In this document: one piece after another, positions 63,182-64,000 of the stretch | Position numbering within the stretch: the first letter of the stretch is position 1 | Layout of the letters: each line of letters starts with the position of its first letter | Assembly (NCBI GenBank): GCA_032718475.1 | Contig: JAUCBJ010006660.1 | Location: 1-64,000, forward strand | Direction: 5' to 3' | From: Nemertoderma westbladi | Taxonomy: Eukaryota > Xenacoelomorpha > Nemertodermatida > Nemertodermatidae | DNA: 64,000 bases | Notes under the pieces: model-generated | The model's input: only the letters and a program-made list of their open reading frames with translations | Told to the model about the DNA's origin: nothing | The model's database searches: none | Made by a program: the position numbers and the translations under genes

Positions 63182-64000
63182 GATGATAACTCCACCTACT
63201 GGCTCCAGAAGTCGAGGAAATCCTGCCAAGTACCTAACTGATCTAGACTTTGCTGATGACTTAGAAGTACTCTCAGAATCACTAGAGGGAGCCCAACGGC
63301 TCCTCAGCTCATTAGAACGGGCTGCTTCTAGTGTTGGTCTTTTTATTAACTCCAGAAAGACCAAAATTTTGACAGTTAACTTTGAAAGTCATCAGCAAGT
63401 CTCTGATCGGATGAGCATAAGCTCAAAGGATGGTATGCTTGAGCATGTGGACGACTTCTGTTACCTGGGATCATGGATCCGGAAGTCAGGTGAGGACCTT
63501 CGAATACATAAGGGAAAGGCATGGGCAGCCTTGAATAGGCTCTCCAGGATTTGGAAGTCACCGAGAATTAATCGGAAACTTAAGGTCCGATTATTTAGAG
63601 CAGCAGTAGTTCCAGTACTCCTCTATGGGAGTCCATGCTGGGCTCTAACTGCTGAGGACACCAAATCTCTGGATGGAACATTCACAAGAATGCCACGCCG
63701 GGTTCATTGTGTCAAGTACAATGCACACATCTCCAACCAGACACTATATAACATTGGAGGTGTCTCATTGGTTCCCCCAAGCTTGACACTAGAACAAAAT
63801 CGCCTCCGCTTTGCAGGACATTGCTTTCGCCGTGAGGACCAGCCAGTACATCATCTTGTACTTTGGCAGCCTCATGGAGTGAATTAGCATGGTGGACAGC
63901 CCATGACTTTCTTGAGACGCATCTTAAAGGACACTGGCCTTGAAGATGCGGATGATCTAGCAAATGTCATGGGTGATAGGGAGTTGTGGCGGCGCAATTT
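63182..64000 (+). mobile_element. Element A copy 7, right part (continues beyond window)
   Basis: Continues copy 7 after the BEL insertion. The frame 63180-63887 encodes DFADDLEVLS, KTKILTVNFES, CYLGSWIRKSG, LLYGSPCWALT and RLRFAGHCFRR. It ends at a TAG at 63885-63887 where the intact copy has AAG, then element sequence runs on to the window end. Confidence 0.93.

Overview
The window is repeat-dominated DNA from the nuclear genome of an invertebrate animal. The support is a BEL/Pao retroelement (an animal-restricted group), a Polinton/Maverick-type element, Ty3/Gypsy, non-LTR and Penelope-like retroelements, a Tc1/mariner-like repeat and one SLC6 transporter gene of host type. The sequence is AT-rich and contains many ACCGGT palindromes. 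I cannot name the species or phylum. No rRNA, tRNA, CRISPR array or bacterial operon was found.

Layout. (1) 1-~8.1 kb: part of a Polinton (adintovirus-like) element, all genes on the minus strand: uncharacterised acidic protein, RING protein, packaging ATPase, small virion-type proteins, integrase with C-terminal chromodomain-like segment, two related minor-capsid candidates, basic core-type proteins, major capsid protein (one in-frame TGA) and adenain-like protease. A DNA polymerase gene is not in the window, so the element probably continues to the left. (2) 8.7-11.5 kb: a non-LTR retroelement with a long intact reverse transcriptase ORF, a CCHC motif and a restriction-like endonuclease candidate. 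(3) 12.2-14.4 kb: a frameshifted unknown gene with an RNase D/WRN-like 3'-5' exonuclease domain. (4) 16.7-36 kb: a nest of insertions, in which decayed Gypsy gag and pol pieces are split by non-LTR copies, a foldback/tandem-repeat block and a CR1-like fragment, the last itself split by a young full-length Gypsy element with 275-bp LTRs and a GGTAG target duplication. (5) 36.4-37.6 kb: a 68-bp satellite with higher-order structure. (6) 38.15-41.92 kb: a full-length RTE-like element (called element A here) with an 1105-aa ORF and an 11-bp target duplication; at least six further partial copies lie in the window. (7) 42.2-44.3 kb: an intronless SLC6-family transporter, the only convincing host gene. 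(8) 45.6-50.1 kb: Penelope endonuclease fragment, a 400-bp inverted-repeat element, element A fragments and a 1.26-kb Tc1/mariner-like non-autonomous element. (9) 50.8-63.2 kb: a very young 12.3-kb BEL/Pao element (two 1228-bp LTRs differing at about four positions, GGGGT target duplication) inserted in another element A copy. It keeps gag and protease, has lost reverse transcriptase, most of RNase H and integrase, and carries an unrecognised zinc-knuckle gene between the pol remnant and the 3' LTR.

The strongest leads for something undescribed are the zinc-knuckle gene in the RT-less BEL element, the SLC6 protein with two substituted core residues, the exonuclease-bearing degenerate ORF, and the foldback block full of RFX X-box-like half sites. 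Two of the broken ORFs (Polinton capsid, BEL gag) are interrupted by the same AGA-TGA-CT context. Several other breaks are one-base changes in homopolymers, so read-level assembly error must be excluded before calling them pseudogenes.
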